Positions 34,757-43,288 of a DNA stretch of 64,000 bases are shown here, piece by piece. Both the position numbers and the translations under genes were made by a program. This stretch comes from Caballeronia grimmiae (GTDB lineage Bacteria; Pseudomonadota; Gammaproteobacteria; Burkholderiales; Burkholderiaceae), in contig NZ_JFHE01000015.1 of NCBI RefSeq assembly GCF_000698555.1, positions 62,001 through 126,000 on the forward strand, read 5' to 3'. The notes under the pieces were generated by a model. It was not told where the DNA came from, made no database searches, and was given only the letters and a program-made list of their open reading frames with translations. How positions within the stretch are numbered: the first letter of the stretch is position 1; every line of letters starts with the position of its first letter.

Positions 34757-34816
34757 CGCGCAAGCTCATCGTCCGGCGGCACCACCGATAACGAAAAGCA
34801 CAAACAAGGACCGAGC

Positions 34817-35419
34817 ATGTCCACTTCGCGAAGTTACTTCGACGATCTTTATCGCAACAACGATGATCCCTGGCGGTATCGCACAAGCTGGTACGAGCGG
34901 CGCAAGCGCGACCTCGTGCTCGCTTCACTGCCGCGCGAGCGATATGAATCAGCCTTCGAACCGGCCTGCTCGAACGGAGAATTATCCGCGATGATCGCTC
35001 GCCGATGCACGCGCCTGCTCGCATGCGACGTCAGCGAGGCGGCCGTGCGCAGCGCAAGCGAGCGCCTCGCGGATACATCGAACATCGCGCTGGAACAGCG
35101 CGCCGTTCCCGACGAATGGCCAACCGACGCACGCTTCGATCTGATCGTCATCAGCGAACTTGCGTACTATCTTTCGCCCGAAGCGACTGCGACACTCGCA
35201 CGGCATGCATCGACTTCTTTGAGCGATAACGGCACGCTCGTCGCATGCCATTGGCGGCACCCATTCGAAGGCAAGCTGCAATCTGCTGAGGATATTCATG
35301 CGACCTTCGACGCCGCGTTTCATGGCGTGCGCATCGTCCAACATGCGGAAGCCGACTTCATCCTCGACGTGTGGTCGAAAGACGGGCGTTCGATCGCACA
35401 GCGCGAGGGCATCGCATGA
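34817..35419 (+). CDS. NodS-like SAM-dependent methyltransferase
   Basis: A 200-residue class I methyltransferase. The opening SYFDDLYRNNDDPWRYRTSWYERRKRDLVLASLP is the NodS-type start, followed by the SAM-binding stretch SAFEPACSNGELSAMIARRCTRLLACDVSEAAV and DLIVISELAYYLSPEATATL. NodS N-methylates the chitin backbone of nodulation factors; homologues outside nod regions modify other glycans or amines. There are no nod genes here, so only the fold-level role is supported. It overlaps the glycosyltransferase gene by ATGA (35416-35419). Confidence 0.82.
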   Translation: MSTSRSYFDDLYRNNDDPWRYRTSWYERRKRDLVLASLPRERYESAFEPACSNGELSAMIARRCTRLLACDVSEAAVRSASERLADTSNIALEQRAVPDEWPTDARFDLIVISELAYYLSPEATATLARHASTSLSDNGTLVACHWRHPFEGKLQSAEDIHATFDAAFHGVRIVQHAEADFILDVWSKDGRSIAQREGIA

Positions 35420-36129
35420 TCGGCATTGTGATCCCCGCGCATAACGAGGAAGCCTTTCTTGCTGATTGCCTCGAAGCGGCGCAACGCGCAGCCGCACATG
35501 CCGCACTGCTCGATGAGACCGTTGAAATCATCGTCGTGCTCGACAGTTGCAGCGATGATTCGATGTCCATCGCGCAGTGTTTCGACGTGCACGTGCTGGC
35601 GCTCGATGCGCGCAATGTAGGACGTGCGCGAGCAGCGGGCGCGAACTTCATGCTGGAGCGCGGTGCGCGCTGGCTTGCCTTCACGGATGCCGACAGCCGC
35701 GTCGCGCCGGACTGGATCGTCGAGCAGCTCAGGCTGGAGGCGGATGCCGTGTGCGGATGCGTGACCGTCGATGACTGGAGCCTGCACGAATCGGCCACGC
35801 GCGAGGCTTTCTATCGCGGATACACGCATGCGGACGCGCATCGGCATGTGCATGGCGCGAACCTCGGTGTATCGGCGCAAGCGTATCGGCGGGCAGGCGG
35901 CTTTCCGCCGCTCGCATGCAGCGAAGACGTTGCGCTAACCTTGAAACTGGCGGAGACCGGCGCACGGATCGCATGGAGCGCGGCCCCGTGCGTCGTGACG
36001 AGCGCGCGCACTGCATCGAAGGCAAGAGGCGGCTTCGGCGATACGCTCGCCGCGCTAGCGGAACGAGAAGCGCAAGAAGTGCTTGCAGAAGCGGCCGCGG
36101 TGACGAACACGCAGCGCGAGGAAGCCTGA
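35416..36129 (+). CDS. Family 2 glycosyltransferase
   Basis: A 237-residue GT-A fold enzyme: MIGIVIPAHNEEAFLADCLEAAQRAA start, nucleotide-sugar site VVLDSCSDDS and the DxD-like WLAFTDADSRVAPDWIVEQL, then GANLGVSAQAYRRAGGFPPLACSEDVAL, the acceptor/catalytic ED motif. No membrane span. Coupled to the methyltransferase by ATGA and following the acyl-CoA dehydrogenase-like gene, it probably adds a sugar to the same unknown product. Confidence 0.84.
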   Translation: MIGIVIPAHNEEAFLADCLEAAQRAAAHAALLDETVEIIVVLDSCSDDSMSIAQCFDVHVLALDARNVGRARAAGANFMLERGARWLAFTDADSRVAPDWIVEQLRLEADAVCGCVTVDDWSLHESATREAFYRGYTHADAHRHVHGANLGVSAQAYRRAGGFPPLACSEDVALTLKLAETGARIAWSAAPCVVTSARTASKARGGFGDTLAALAEREAQEVLAEAAAVTNTQREEA

Positions 36130-36235
36130 GCGAGCGCCGGACGTCGCTCATGAATCTTTGATGACAACCAGTAGATCGCGCGTTGTCGGTATGCAACTTG
36201 CCTCCATCTATGAGTCCAGACTACGGCATAACGAC

Positions 36236-37066
36236 ATGAAAAAGATTGACGCAGATACCGGCGCCCGTGACAACCAGACTGCGGAAACCAGCTTCTCTGC
36301 ATACGCTGAACCGCTCGTCGGCGATGCCATAGCCGAAGCCGCAACCCTCGAATCCGCTGCCGATGCAGAGAAGCTGCATAAGCTGCGGGTCGCGCTTCGT
36401 CGCTTGCGGACACTGATCTGGGCATATGGTCCGATGCTCGATTCGAAGTTCGGTACGCAACAGCGGGCGATCTACAAGTTTCTTGCGAACGCCGCTGGCA
36501 ATACACGCGACTGGGACATTCTGATTCAACTCGTCGAAGCAACGGGCGAGCACGATGCGGCGGAATCCTTCAAGCAAGCTCGTGCCGAGGCATCGCAAAG
36601 AAGCCTGGCGACGCTTTCCCATGCCAATGTGAAGCAAGTGCTGCGCGAAGCGGTGAGCGAGGCGAATCGCGAACTGAACACGGCGGCGAAGCGGACGCCG
36701 CTGGTCAAATTCGCGAGAAAACGCGTCGCCACGGCTCAGAAGCAACTCGAGAAGCGGATGCACACGGCTTCCAAAGCCAGCCGCAATGACTACGCGTCGT
36801 TTCATGAGGTGCGCAAGGCGGGTAAAAAAGTACGTTACCTGGTTGAATTTTTTGGGCCGTTGATCGGAAAGAAGCAACGCAAAGGCCTCAAGGATCTTAA
36901 GCGAATCCAGAAGCGCTTTGGCGCGCTCAATGATGTCGTCGCTACGCTGGATTTGCTGCAGCAACATCGTTCGTCACCGGTCGATGGCGCGGCAGCCGAA
37001 AGAGCGCTGCATGCGTTGCATAAGGAACAGAAGCGTCGATTCAAGGCGGCTGCCAAGCTGCTTTAG
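36236..37066 (+). CDS. CHAD domain protein
   Basis: A 276-residue conserved histidine alpha-helical domain (CHAD) protein: EKLHKLRVALRRLRTLIWAY (first histidine/arginine helix) and DYASFHEVRKAGKKVRYLVEFFGPLIG (second), with DLKRIQKRFGALNDVVATLDLL. CHAD proteins bind inorganic polyphosphate and are often near polyP or CYTH genes; none is next to it. The basic face (many Lys and Arg) is seen. Start is uncertain: ATG 36236 was chosen at the start of the coding-like part, but the frame is open to 36158. Confidence 0.83.
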   Translation: MKKIDADTGARDNQTAETSFSAYAEPLVGDAIAEAATLESAADAEKLHKLRVALRRLRTLIWAYGPMLDSKFGTQQRAIYKFLANAAGNTRDWDILIQLVEATGEHDAAESFKQARAEASQRSLATLSHANVKQVLREAVSEANRELNTAAKRTPLVKFARKRVATAQKQLEKRMHTASKASRNDYASFHEVRKAGKKVRYLVEFFGPLIGKKQRKGLKDLKRIQKRFGALNDVVATLDLLQQHRSSPVDGAAAERALHALHKEQKRRFKAAAKLL

Positions 37067-37094
37067 GCGGCTCGACGTCAGACAGGAGAACATC

Positions 37095-37286
37095 TTGACT
37101 CTGCAACTCGTGATATCTAATTCGCTACCGCCGATTGTCCGCTCGATGTCGACGCCAGACGATGAGCCCGCGGACGCCGACAGCGACGACCTCGACGATG
37201 TGCTCGACGAGACCGGCGCAGTGACGAACCGCAGCGACGGCAAGACGGGCACCGACACGGAAGCCGAGCCTAATCGCAAGTCTTGA
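37095..37286 (+). CDS. Small acidic protein (63 residues)
   Basis: A TTG start lies five bases after AGGAGA (37084-37089), 28 bases after the CHAD gene. The protein has a short hydrophobic front (LTLQLVISNSLPPIVRS) and an acidic, probably unfolded remainder (STPDDEPADADSDDLDDVLDETGAVTNRSDGKTGTDTEAEPNRKS). An internal ATG at 37146 would give 46 residues. No family recognised. It is convergent with the flavin reductase gene, three bases apart. Being so acidic, it might partner the basic CHAD protein; this is a guess. Confidence 0.5.
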   Translation: MTLQLVISNSLPPIVRSMSTPDDEPADADSDDLDDVLDETGAVTNRSDGKTGTDTEAEPNRKS

Positions 37287-37289
37287 CCG

Positions 37290-37871
37290 TCAACGCGGCA
37301 TCGCCACCGCCTGCCGCACTTCCGCCGCCCGCACGAATTTGCCGGCACCCAGATGATGAATCGTATGCAAGTCTGCATTCGATTCATCGATGGTCCAGTG
37401 CCCGTTCGCAAATACGCGCGCATCCGCTGCCGCTGCCACGACCTCCGCGAAACACGTGTCGTAAGCCTGCTCCGTGTGCGGCTCGCTGATTAGCCGGCAT
37501 TCCAGCCAGGCCGCACAGCCGCTCTCGATGAGCGGCACCTTCAATACCGGTCCCTTCGTCGATTGAATTTTGAATGCATCGAACTTGTCGATGTCGCGGC
37601 CGCTCGTCGTTCCCACGGCATAGGCAAGGTCGATCAACGCCGCGCCCGGCACGCATACGCCGAATGTGCCACTTGCCGCGACCAGTTCGCGCGTGAAGGT
37701 GTTCTTGTCGATCACGATAGCGATACGCGGCGGCGTGAACTCGACGGGCATCGACCAGGCCGCCGCCATGATATTGCGCCGATCGCCGTGGGCGCTCGTG
37801 ACGAGGACGGTCGGACCGTGGTTGATCAAGCGGCTGGCGTGTTCGAGTGCGACGGGAAGAAAGTGAGTCAT
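37290..37871 (-). CDS. Flavin reductase family protein (flavoredoxin-like)
   Basis: A 193-residue flavin reductase/flavoredoxin-type protein: GPTVLVTSAHGDRRNIMAAAWSMPVEFTPPRIAIVIDKNTFT, with the FMN-binding RNIMAAAW stretch, then TFGVCVPGAALIDLAYAVG and DKFDAF. Family members bind FMN and reduce it or act in ferric reduction. It is divergent from the PadR-type regulator gene; the shared gap holds the regulator's operator, so both may respond to the same signal. Confidence 0.85.
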   Translation of the reverse strand: MTHFLPVALEHASRLINHGPTVLVTSAHGDRRNIMAAAWSMPVEFTPPRIAIVIDKNTFTRELVAASGTFGVCVPGAALIDLAYAVGTTSGRDIDKFDAFKIQSTKGPVLKVPLIESGCAAWLECRLISEPHTEQAYDTCFAEVVAAAADARVFANGHWTIDESNADLHTIHHLGAGKFVRAAEVRQAVAMPR

Positions 37872-37927
37872 GGAGAAATTGGCCAGAAATGTGGAGACGC
37901 GAGATTGTAGGCGCCCGCTGAAACGCC

Positions 37928-37963
37928 TTGACAGACACTCTTACGATATATATCTTTAGATAT
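37928..37963 (+). promoter_or_regulatory. Promoter with overlapping PadR/YqjI-type palindromic operator
   Basis: TTGACA (37928-37933) is followed after 17 bases by TATCTT (37951-37956), a reasonable -35/-10 pair. Across the -10 lies the perfect palindrome ATATCT-TT-AGATAT (37950-37963), 29 bases before the PadR gene start. A repressor bound there would block transcription. PadR-type regulators bind such AT-rich inverted repeats next to their own genes. Confidence 0.7.
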
Positions 37964-37991
37964 GTTTTACGACAATCTAAGGACCCTCATC

Positions 37992-38747
37992 ATGAGATCT
38001 CACCATTTTGGGCGGGATGGCAAGCCCGGCGGACACCATCATCGTCGGCATTTTGAATTCAACTCGCCCTTCGCTCTTCCGCACGTCGCGCACGCGCTCT
38101 GGGGCATGATCGGGCGGCATCGGCATGGCGGCGGCGGACGTTTCGGCGGCGGCGGTGGCCCGGGCGGCCTCGGCGGATTCGGGGACGGCCCCGACGACAT
38201 GGGCGGCATGCCGCGCAGCCGCAAGTTCTCGTCGGACGACCTTCAACTGCTGCTGCTGGCGATGCTCGAAGAAGCGCCGCGTCACGGCTACGAGCTGATC
38301 AAGGCGCTGGCTGACCGCTCCAACGGCTTCTATACGCCGAGTCCCGGCATGGTGTATCCGGCGCTGACGTATCTCGAAGAACTGGGCTACGCAACGGTCG
38401 AACTCGAAGGCAACCGCAAGCGTTACGCGCTATCCGACGGAGGCCGTGAGTACCTTGCCGCGAATCGCGAACGCGTCGACCTGATGCTTGCAAGACTTTT
38501 GCATTTTGCACGCAAGATGGACCTCGTGCGTCGCGCCTATGCGGGCGAAGAACCAGACGAAGCAGCCGCCGGTTCAGGATGGGCGCCCGAACTGGTCGCC
38601 GCCCGCCGCGCCTTGAAGCGGGCTTTGCTTCTGCGCACCGAGGCATCGCAGGATGAACAGCGCCGTATCGCGGAGATACTCGCGCGTGCGACGGCGGAAA
38701 TCGAACAGGGCGACGCACGCCCGCAGGTCTCAGGGACAACCCGATGA
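37992..38747 (+). CDS. yqjI: PadR-family regulator with His/Gly-rich N-terminus (YqjI-like)
   Basis: A 251-residue regulator. Residues 1-80 are rich in His and Gly (HHHRRHFEF, GRHRHGGGGRFGGGGG), like the metal-binding front of E. coli YqjI. From about residue 82: DDLQLLLLAMLEEAPRHGYELIKALADRSNGFYTPSPGMVYPALTYLEELGYATVELEGNRKRYALSDGG, the PadR winged HTH, then a helical dimer domain. In E. coli YqjI is a nickel-responsive repressor of the ferric reductase gene yqjH; here a yqjH-like gene follows with ATGA overlap, and a palindrome sits in the promoter. Start MRSHHFG (37992) was preferred to 37962, which lies inside the operator. Confidence 0.85.
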   Translation: MRSHHFGRDGKPGGHHHRRHFEFNSPFALPHVAHALWGMIGRHRHGGGGRFGGGGGPGGLGGFGDGPDDMGGMPRSRKFSSDDLQLLLLAMLEEAPRHGYELIKALADRSNGFYTPSPGMVYPALTYLEELGYATVELEGNRKRYALSDGGREYLAANRERVDLMLARLLHFARKMDLVRRAYAGEEPDEAAAGSGWAPELVAARRALKRALLLRTEASQDEQRRIAEILARATAEIEQGDARPQVSGTTR

Positions 38748-39580
38748 ACGATTATTCCGTCAAGGAGCGGCAGGACCGCCCCCATCTCGAAGTCACGCGC
38801 GTGCGCCATGCGCTCAAGTTCCGGTTGCTGCAAGTAACCCGCGTGCATGCGCTCAACCCGCGTTTCGTCCGGGTGACGCTGACCGGCGAGGCGCTCGCGG
38901 ATTTCGAAAGCGCGTCTTTCGACGACCACGTGAAGGTTTTCTTCCCGCAACCCGGCGAGACGATGCCCGTTGTTCCCGAGGCGGGTCCCGATGGTCCCAT
39001 ATTCGATCCGGCAAAGCCTCGCCCGATTTCGCGCGATTTCACGCCGCGCCGTTTCGATCGCGAAGCGCTCGAACTGGATATTGAATTCGCTTTGCACGAT
39101 GCCGGCCCGGCGACGGCGTGGGCGTCCCAGGCGGCGCCGGGCCAATTTCTTGGTATCGGCGGTCCACGCGGTTCCTTCGTGGTGCCTACGCACTTCGACT
39201 GGCATCTGCTGATCGGCGATGAAACCGCGCTGCCTGCCATCGCGCGTCGCCTCGAAGAACTGCCCGAGGGCACACGCGCAGCCGCGCTGATCCAGGTGGC
39301 CGATCCTTCGTCGCGCATTGAACTGCACTCCCGCGCCAATCTGTACGCGCAATGGTGCTATCGCAACGACGACGGGCATTCGAACGACCTGCTGCTTGCG
39401 TTGCGCGAACTCTTCTTGCCCGACGGCGACGGCTACGTCTGGGCCGGCGGCGAAGCGACGCTCATGCGCGCAGTGCGCCAGTTGCTGTGCAACGAGCGAG
39501 GCATCGACAAGCGACGCATTCGTGCGTCGGCCTATTGGAAGCGCGGCGAGCAAGGCGTGCATGGGACGATCGAAGACTGA
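38744..39580 (+). CDS. yqjH: Siderophore-interacting FAD-binding ferric reductase (YqjH/ViuB-like)
   Basis: A 278-residue SIP-family protein: LQVTRVHALNPRFVRVTLTGEALADFESASFDDHVKVFFPQPGE, then the FAD site RDFTPRRFDREALELDIEFALHD (RxYTPR variant) and the NAD-like domain FDWHLLIGDETALPAIARRLEELP with YVWAGGEATLMRAVRQLL and RRIRASAYWKRGEQG. These enzymes reduce ferric siderophores in the cytoplasm to free iron. Overlap with the PadR gene (ATGA, 38744-38747) and the promoter palindrome suggest metal-controlled expression. Confidence 0.9.
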   Translation: MNDYSVKERQDRPHLEVTRVRHALKFRLLQVTRVHALNPRFVRVTLTGEALADFESASFDDHVKVFFPQPGETMPVVPEAGPDGPIFDPAKPRPISRDFTPRRFDREALELDIEFALHDAGPATAWASQAAPGQFLGIGGPRGSFVVPTHFDWHLLIGDETALPAIARRLEELPEGTRAAALIQVADPSSRIELHSRANLYAQWCYRNDDGHSNDLLLALRELFLPDGDGYVWAGGEATLMRAVRQLLCNERGIDKRRIRASAYWKRGEQGVHGTIED

Positions 39581-39656
39581 TTCAGTGCGTTCATCGGAGA
39601 AGAAGAAGGCGTCCGATAAATTAAACTGATGGCTCGACGTCATCTCTTTCGAGCGA

Positions 39657-40919
39657 ATGGACAACCGCGAACTGCTCAATCTGGCGTACCTGCGCGCATT
39701 CAGGCTCGTCGCCCAAACCGGCAGTGCGACGCGCGCCGCAGCCGCACTATTCCGGGCGCAATCGGCGGTCACGCGCTCATTGCAAGAACTGGAAGCGGCG
39801 GTGGGCGAAACCCTGCTCGAGCGCCGTCCGTCAGGCATGTTGCCTACGCCCGCCGGACGCGCCGTGCTGCTGCGATGCGAGCGCATCTTCTCCGAACTCG
39901 AAACACTTGCGCAATGGTGCGCCGCGCGGCAGTCGCGCCGGCGTTCGGCATCGGGTAATGCGTTGCCGGCGTTTCTGTTGAATACGCGGCGGTTGCAGTT
40001 GTTTTCCGCACTCGCGCGTCATCGGCATATGCCAAGCGCAGCGCAAACGCTCGGACTGAGTCAGCCCGCAGTGAGCAGTGCGATTCGCATCATGGAGACG
40101 GGCGCGGGCATGCAGTTGTTTCACCGCAGCCCGCGCGGGCTGTTGCTGACCAGCGAAGGCGAGACTTTCGTACTGCACGTGCGTCGCGCGCTGAATGAAT
40201 TGCGCCATATTCCCGACGATCTCGCTGCTTTGCGCGGCACGATTCAAGGCTATGTGACGGTCGGCGCGCTGCCGCTTGGCCGGACATTGATCTTGCCCGG
40301 CGCGATTGCGCGCGTCGCGGCGCACTATCCCGGTGTGCGCATCGCAACCGACGAAAGCGCCTATGAACCGCTCGTCGCCGGATTGCGAGCGGGCGATATC
40401 GATTTCGTTCTTGGCGCGCTCAGAGCGAACGATGCATCGAGCGGCCTCGCGAACGAACGGTTGATGTCCGAAGACATGGTCGTCATCGCGAGGCGGGATC
40501 ATCCGCTGGCGCGCGTTCAAGCGCTAACGCTGAAAGAATTGATCTCGGCGCAATGGGTTTTGCCACGCAGCCATGCGCCGGCGCGCGGCATGTTCGAAGC
40601 GCAATTCAGGCGGCTCAAACTCAAACCGCCGATGCCGACTGTCGAGACGGCGGATCTTGCCGTCATTCGCGGACTGCTCGCGCATACGGACATGCTGGCG
40701 GCAGTATCCGCCCAGCAGCTGCACTACGAATGCGAAGCGGGACAACTCGTCGTACTCGAAATTGCAATGCAAAACACGCGTCGCGATATCGGCCTCACGG
40801 TACGCGCGGGCAGCACGCCCTCACCGGCCGCGCGCGCATTGATCGATGCAATCCGGCTCACCGTCGATGAGTTGCGGCATACGTCGGGCATCGCCAATCG
40901 GATGACGCACATCGCATAG
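39657..40919 (+). CDS. LysR-type regulator with two N-terminal HTH domains
   Basis: A 420-residue protein, about 100 longer than the usual LysR. Residues 8-67 form one LysR HTH (LAYLRAFRLVAQTGSATRAAAALFRAQSAVTRSLQELEAAVGETLLERRPSGMLPT) and residues about 110-170 a second (RRLQLFSALARHRHMPSAAQTLGLSQPAVSSAIRIMETGAGMQLFHRSPRGLLLTSEG), then one effector domain (GYVTVGALPLGRTLILPGAIARVAAHYPGVRIATDE...). Tandem-HTH LysR proteins exist in Burkholderiales. The gene stands alone, 76 bases after yqjH; target unknown. Confidence 0.88.
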   Translation: MDNRELLNLAYLRAFRLVAQTGSATRAAAALFRAQSAVTRSLQELEAAVGETLLERRPSGMLPTPAGRAVLLRCERIFSELETLAQWCAARQSRRRSASGNALPAFLLNTRRLQLFSALARHRHMPSAAQTLGLSQPAVSSAIRIMETGAGMQLFHRSPRGLLLTSEGETFVLHVRRALNELRHIPDDLAALRGTIQGYVTVGALPLGRTLILPGAIARVAAHYPGVRIATDESAYEPLVAGLRAGDIDFVLGALRANDASSGLANERLMSEDMVVIARRDHPLARVQALTLKELISAQWVLPRSHAPARGMFEAQFRRLKLKPPMPTVETADLAVIRGLLAHTDMLAAVSAQQLHYECEAGQLVVLEIAMQNTRRDIGLTVRAGSTPSPAARALIDAIRLTVDELRHTSGIANRMTHIA

Positions 40920-41050
40920 ACAACGCGGTGGCGCTTAGCCGACCCATAATTTGTTCGACGGATCGGGAATAAAATGCCAACGCGCTTGTTCTCTCTCTGA
41001 AGGAGCGCGCCTGCAACCGGCTGCGACGGGCAACGAGCGACGGATTGAGC

Positions 41051-41569
41051 ATGGATATCCGCAATGACCTGATGGAGCATGTGCCACGATTGCGCCGCTA
41101 TGCGCGGGCGCTGCTGACCAATCGCGAGCTCGCCGACGATCTCGTACAAGACACGCTCGAACGCGCGCTCTCGCGAAGCCGCACGTTCGAATACGGCACT
41201 GACCTGCGGGCGTGGCTTTTCACGATCATGCACAACGTCTTCGTCAATCAGGTGCGGAAGGCTTCGGCACGCGCGGTGCATGTTTCCGTCGACGATGAAG
41301 CCTTTGGCGAAACCGAGCTTGCCGCATCGGGCGGCCAGTTGCATTCGCTCGAAGTGCGCGATCTCGACTATGCCTTGCAGCGTCTTCCAGCGGAACAGCG
41401 CGAGGTCGTCCTGCTCGTCGGACTCGAAGAAATGAGCTACGCCGAAGTGGCGAACGCGCTGAGCGTGCCGATCGGCACAGTCATGTCCCGGCTCTCGCGC
41501 GGCCGCGAACGGCTGCGCTCCTTGATGGCGGGCGCCCAGCCCGGAGCGAAACTGAAGGTGGTGCGATGA
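41051..41569 (+). CDS. ECF RNA polymerase sigma factor
   Basis: A 172-residue ECF sigma factor. Region 2: DLMEHVPRLRRYARALLTNRELADDLVQDTLERALSRSRTFEYGTDLRAWLFTIMHNVFVNQVRKA; region 4: LDYALQRLPAEQREVVLLVGLEEMSYAEVANALSVPIGTVMSRLSRGRERLRSLM. ATG 41051 was preferred to an in-frame TTG at 41045. Its stop overlaps the ATG of the anti-sigma gene (ATGA, 41566-41569), so the pair is coupled and probably autoregulated. Which stress triggers it cannot be seen. Confidence 0.9.
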   Translation: MDIRNDLMEHVPRLRRYARALLTNRELADDLVQDTLERALSRSRTFEYGTDLRAWLFTIMHNVFVNQVRKASARAVHVSVDDEAFGETELAASGGQLHSLEVRDLDYALQRLPAEQREVVLLVGLEEMSYAEVANALSVPIGTVMSRLSRGRERLRSLMAGAQPGAKLKVVR

Positions 41570-42378
41570 GCGAGCAACCGACTGCAATCAGCGAAGAAGA
41601 CATTCACGCGTATGTCGATGGCGCGCTATCGTCCGAGCGCCGCGAGCAAGTGGAACGTGCGATTGAACTCAATCCGGCGCTGGCTGCGCGCGTGAGCGAT
41701 TATTTCTCGCTGAACAACATGTTCCATGAGCGCTATGACCGGGTGCTCAATGAACCGATACCGCCTCGCCTGCGGGCGTTGGAAAACAAGCGGCGCGCAT
41801 GGAGCGGCGCTAACTGGCCGCAATTCGCCGCCCTTGCTGCGACGCTCGTGCTCGGCATCGGCATCGGCGTTGGCACTGGTTCGTATTTGCCTTGGGCCAA
41901 TTCATCGCGGGTTGATACGGTCGCCGCCGACACGAGCGAAACGATGGCGCGCGAAGCCGCGCTCGCGCATGTGGTCTATATGCCGACGGTCGATCGTCCC
42001 AGTGAGATCGGCAAGGACCGGGAACACGACTTCGTGCAGTACTTGTCCAACAAGCTCGGAACCGATGTCCATCCTCCGATGCTGACGAAGAGCGGCTTTC
42101 AGTTGATGGGCGGCCGCATTCTGCCCGGAGAGGACGGCCCGATGGCGCAGTTCATGTACCGCGACGCAAAAGGCGAGCGCGTGACGCTCTGCATATCGCA
42201 GCGCAAGACGAGCGCCAACACGACTGCATTCAAGCTCTATCAGGATGGGCCTGTGAGCGTGTTCTACTGGGTCGACGGCGCGTTTGGCTATGCGGTGTCA
42301 GGCGGTATCGATCGCAAAGTCATGCTCGAACTCGCGCACGATGTCCACGCGCAACTGGCTGAAACGACGCCGGGCTGA
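41566..42378 (+). CDS. Membrane anti-sigma factor
   Basis: A 270-residue protein. N-terminus EEDIHAYVDGALSSERREQVERAIELNPALAARVSDYFSLNNMFHERYDRVLNEPIPPRL is an anti-sigma-like helical domain without the H-x3-C-x2-C zinc motif of ZAS types. A membrane span follows at about residues 85-107 (FAALAATLVLGIGIGVGTGSYLP), and the rest is periplasmic (DFVQYLSNKLGTDVHPPMLTKSGFQLMGGRILPGEDGPMAQFMYRDAKGERVTLCIS). It should hold the coupled ECF sigma at the membrane until a signal releases it. Confidence 0.87.
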   Translation: MSEQPTAISEEDIHAYVDGALSSERREQVERAIELNPALAARVSDYFSLNNMFHERYDRVLNEPIPPRLRALENKRRAWSGANWPQFAALAATLVLGIGIGVGTGSYLPWANSSRVDTVAADTSETMAREAALAHVVYMPTVDRPSEIGKDREHDFVQYLSNKLGTDVHPPMLTKSGFQLMGGRILPGEDGPMAQFMYRDAKGERVTLCISQRKTSANTTAFKLYQDGPVSVFYWVDGAFGYAVSGGIDRKVMLELAHDVHAQLAETTPG

Positions 42379-42422
42379 GTCGTCTCTGCTAACCTTGAGC
42401 GTATTGAAAGCCCCGATACGCC

Positions 42423-43250
42423 ATGAACGATCACGTGCAGTTCGCCGAACTCAATTGCGGCGCTTATCCCCTGAGCATCGGATATCAATGGATCAACGGT
42501 GATCGTTCCGATGCGCCCGTCGTCCTGTTTCTGCATGAGGGCCTTGGCTCGATTGCGCTTTGGAAAGACTGGCCGCAGTCTCTATGTGATCGGCTCGGAT
42601 GCCGTGGCCTCGTCTATTCACGCCCGGGCTATGGACGCTCGACACCGCGTCCGGCGGGCGAAAAATGGCCGGTCGACTTTCTGCATCTTCAGGCGCAAGT
42701 GGTTTTGCCTGCATTGCTCGATGCGATTGGCTTCGACGATGCCGAACGCAGGCGCATGTGGATCGTCGGACACAGCGACGGCGGCTCGATCGCCCTGCTG
42801 TATGCAAGCGCGTTTCCCGACGCGCTCGCTGGCGCAGCTGTGCTCGCGCCGCATACATTCGTCGAAGCGATGACGGTCGATGCAATCTCGCAGACCAAAG
42901 TCGCGTATGAATCCACTGACTTGCGCGCAAGACTGGCGCGCTACCACGATGACGTCGACTCCGCTTTCTATGGATGGAACGATGTGTGGCTCGACCCCGC
43001 GTTTCGTCACTGGGACATTGCGGCAGAGCTTGCATCGATCCGGCGGCCCTTGCTTGCCATTCAGGGCCATGACGACGAATACTCCACGATGGAGCAGATC
43101 GACCGAATTAAGGCACATGTACCGCACATTCAACTCGCCAAGTTGCCGGATTGCGGTCACTCGCCGCATCGTGACGCCGCCAGCGCGGTGAACGACGCGA
43201 TCGCCGATTTCTTCAACGCGCATCAGGCAAGCAATTGGCTACAGCGTTAA
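42423..43250 (+). CDS. Alpha/beta hydrolase
   Basis: A 275-residue hydrolase: VVLFLHEGLGSIALWKDWP (oxyanion), RGLVYSRPGYGRS, nucleophile elbow WIVGHSDGGSIALLYA, acid GHDDEYS and C-terminal DCGHSPHRDA. The triad is complete. HEGLGS and SRPGYGRSTPRP occur in a subgroup of uncharacterised alpha/beta hydrolases and lactonase-like enzymes. Substrate unknown. It is 44 bases downstream of the anti-sigma gene and may belong to the same regulated unit. Confidence 0.85.
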   Translation: MNDHVQFAELNCGAYPLSIGYQWINGDRSDAPVVLFLHEGLGSIALWKDWPQSLCDRLGCRGLVYSRPGYGRSTPRPAGEKWPVDFLHLQAQVVLPALLDAIGFDDAERRRMWIVGHSDGGSIALLYASAFPDALAGAAVLAPHTFVEAMTVDAISQTKVAYESTDLRARLARYHDDVDSAFYGWNDVWLDPAFRHWDIAAELASIRRPLLAIQGHDDEYSTMEQIDRIKAHVPHIQLAKLPDCGHSPHRDAASAVNDAIADFFNAHQASNWLQR

Positions 43251-43288
43251 AGCCGAAGCGCTTTGACCACTACTCGAAGGAGAACTGC

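Noticed and set aside
34817-35419. Nodulation gene island suggested by the NodS-like methyltransferase
   Set aside because: No nodABC, nodD or nod-box-like repeats were seen; the family is wider than nodulation.
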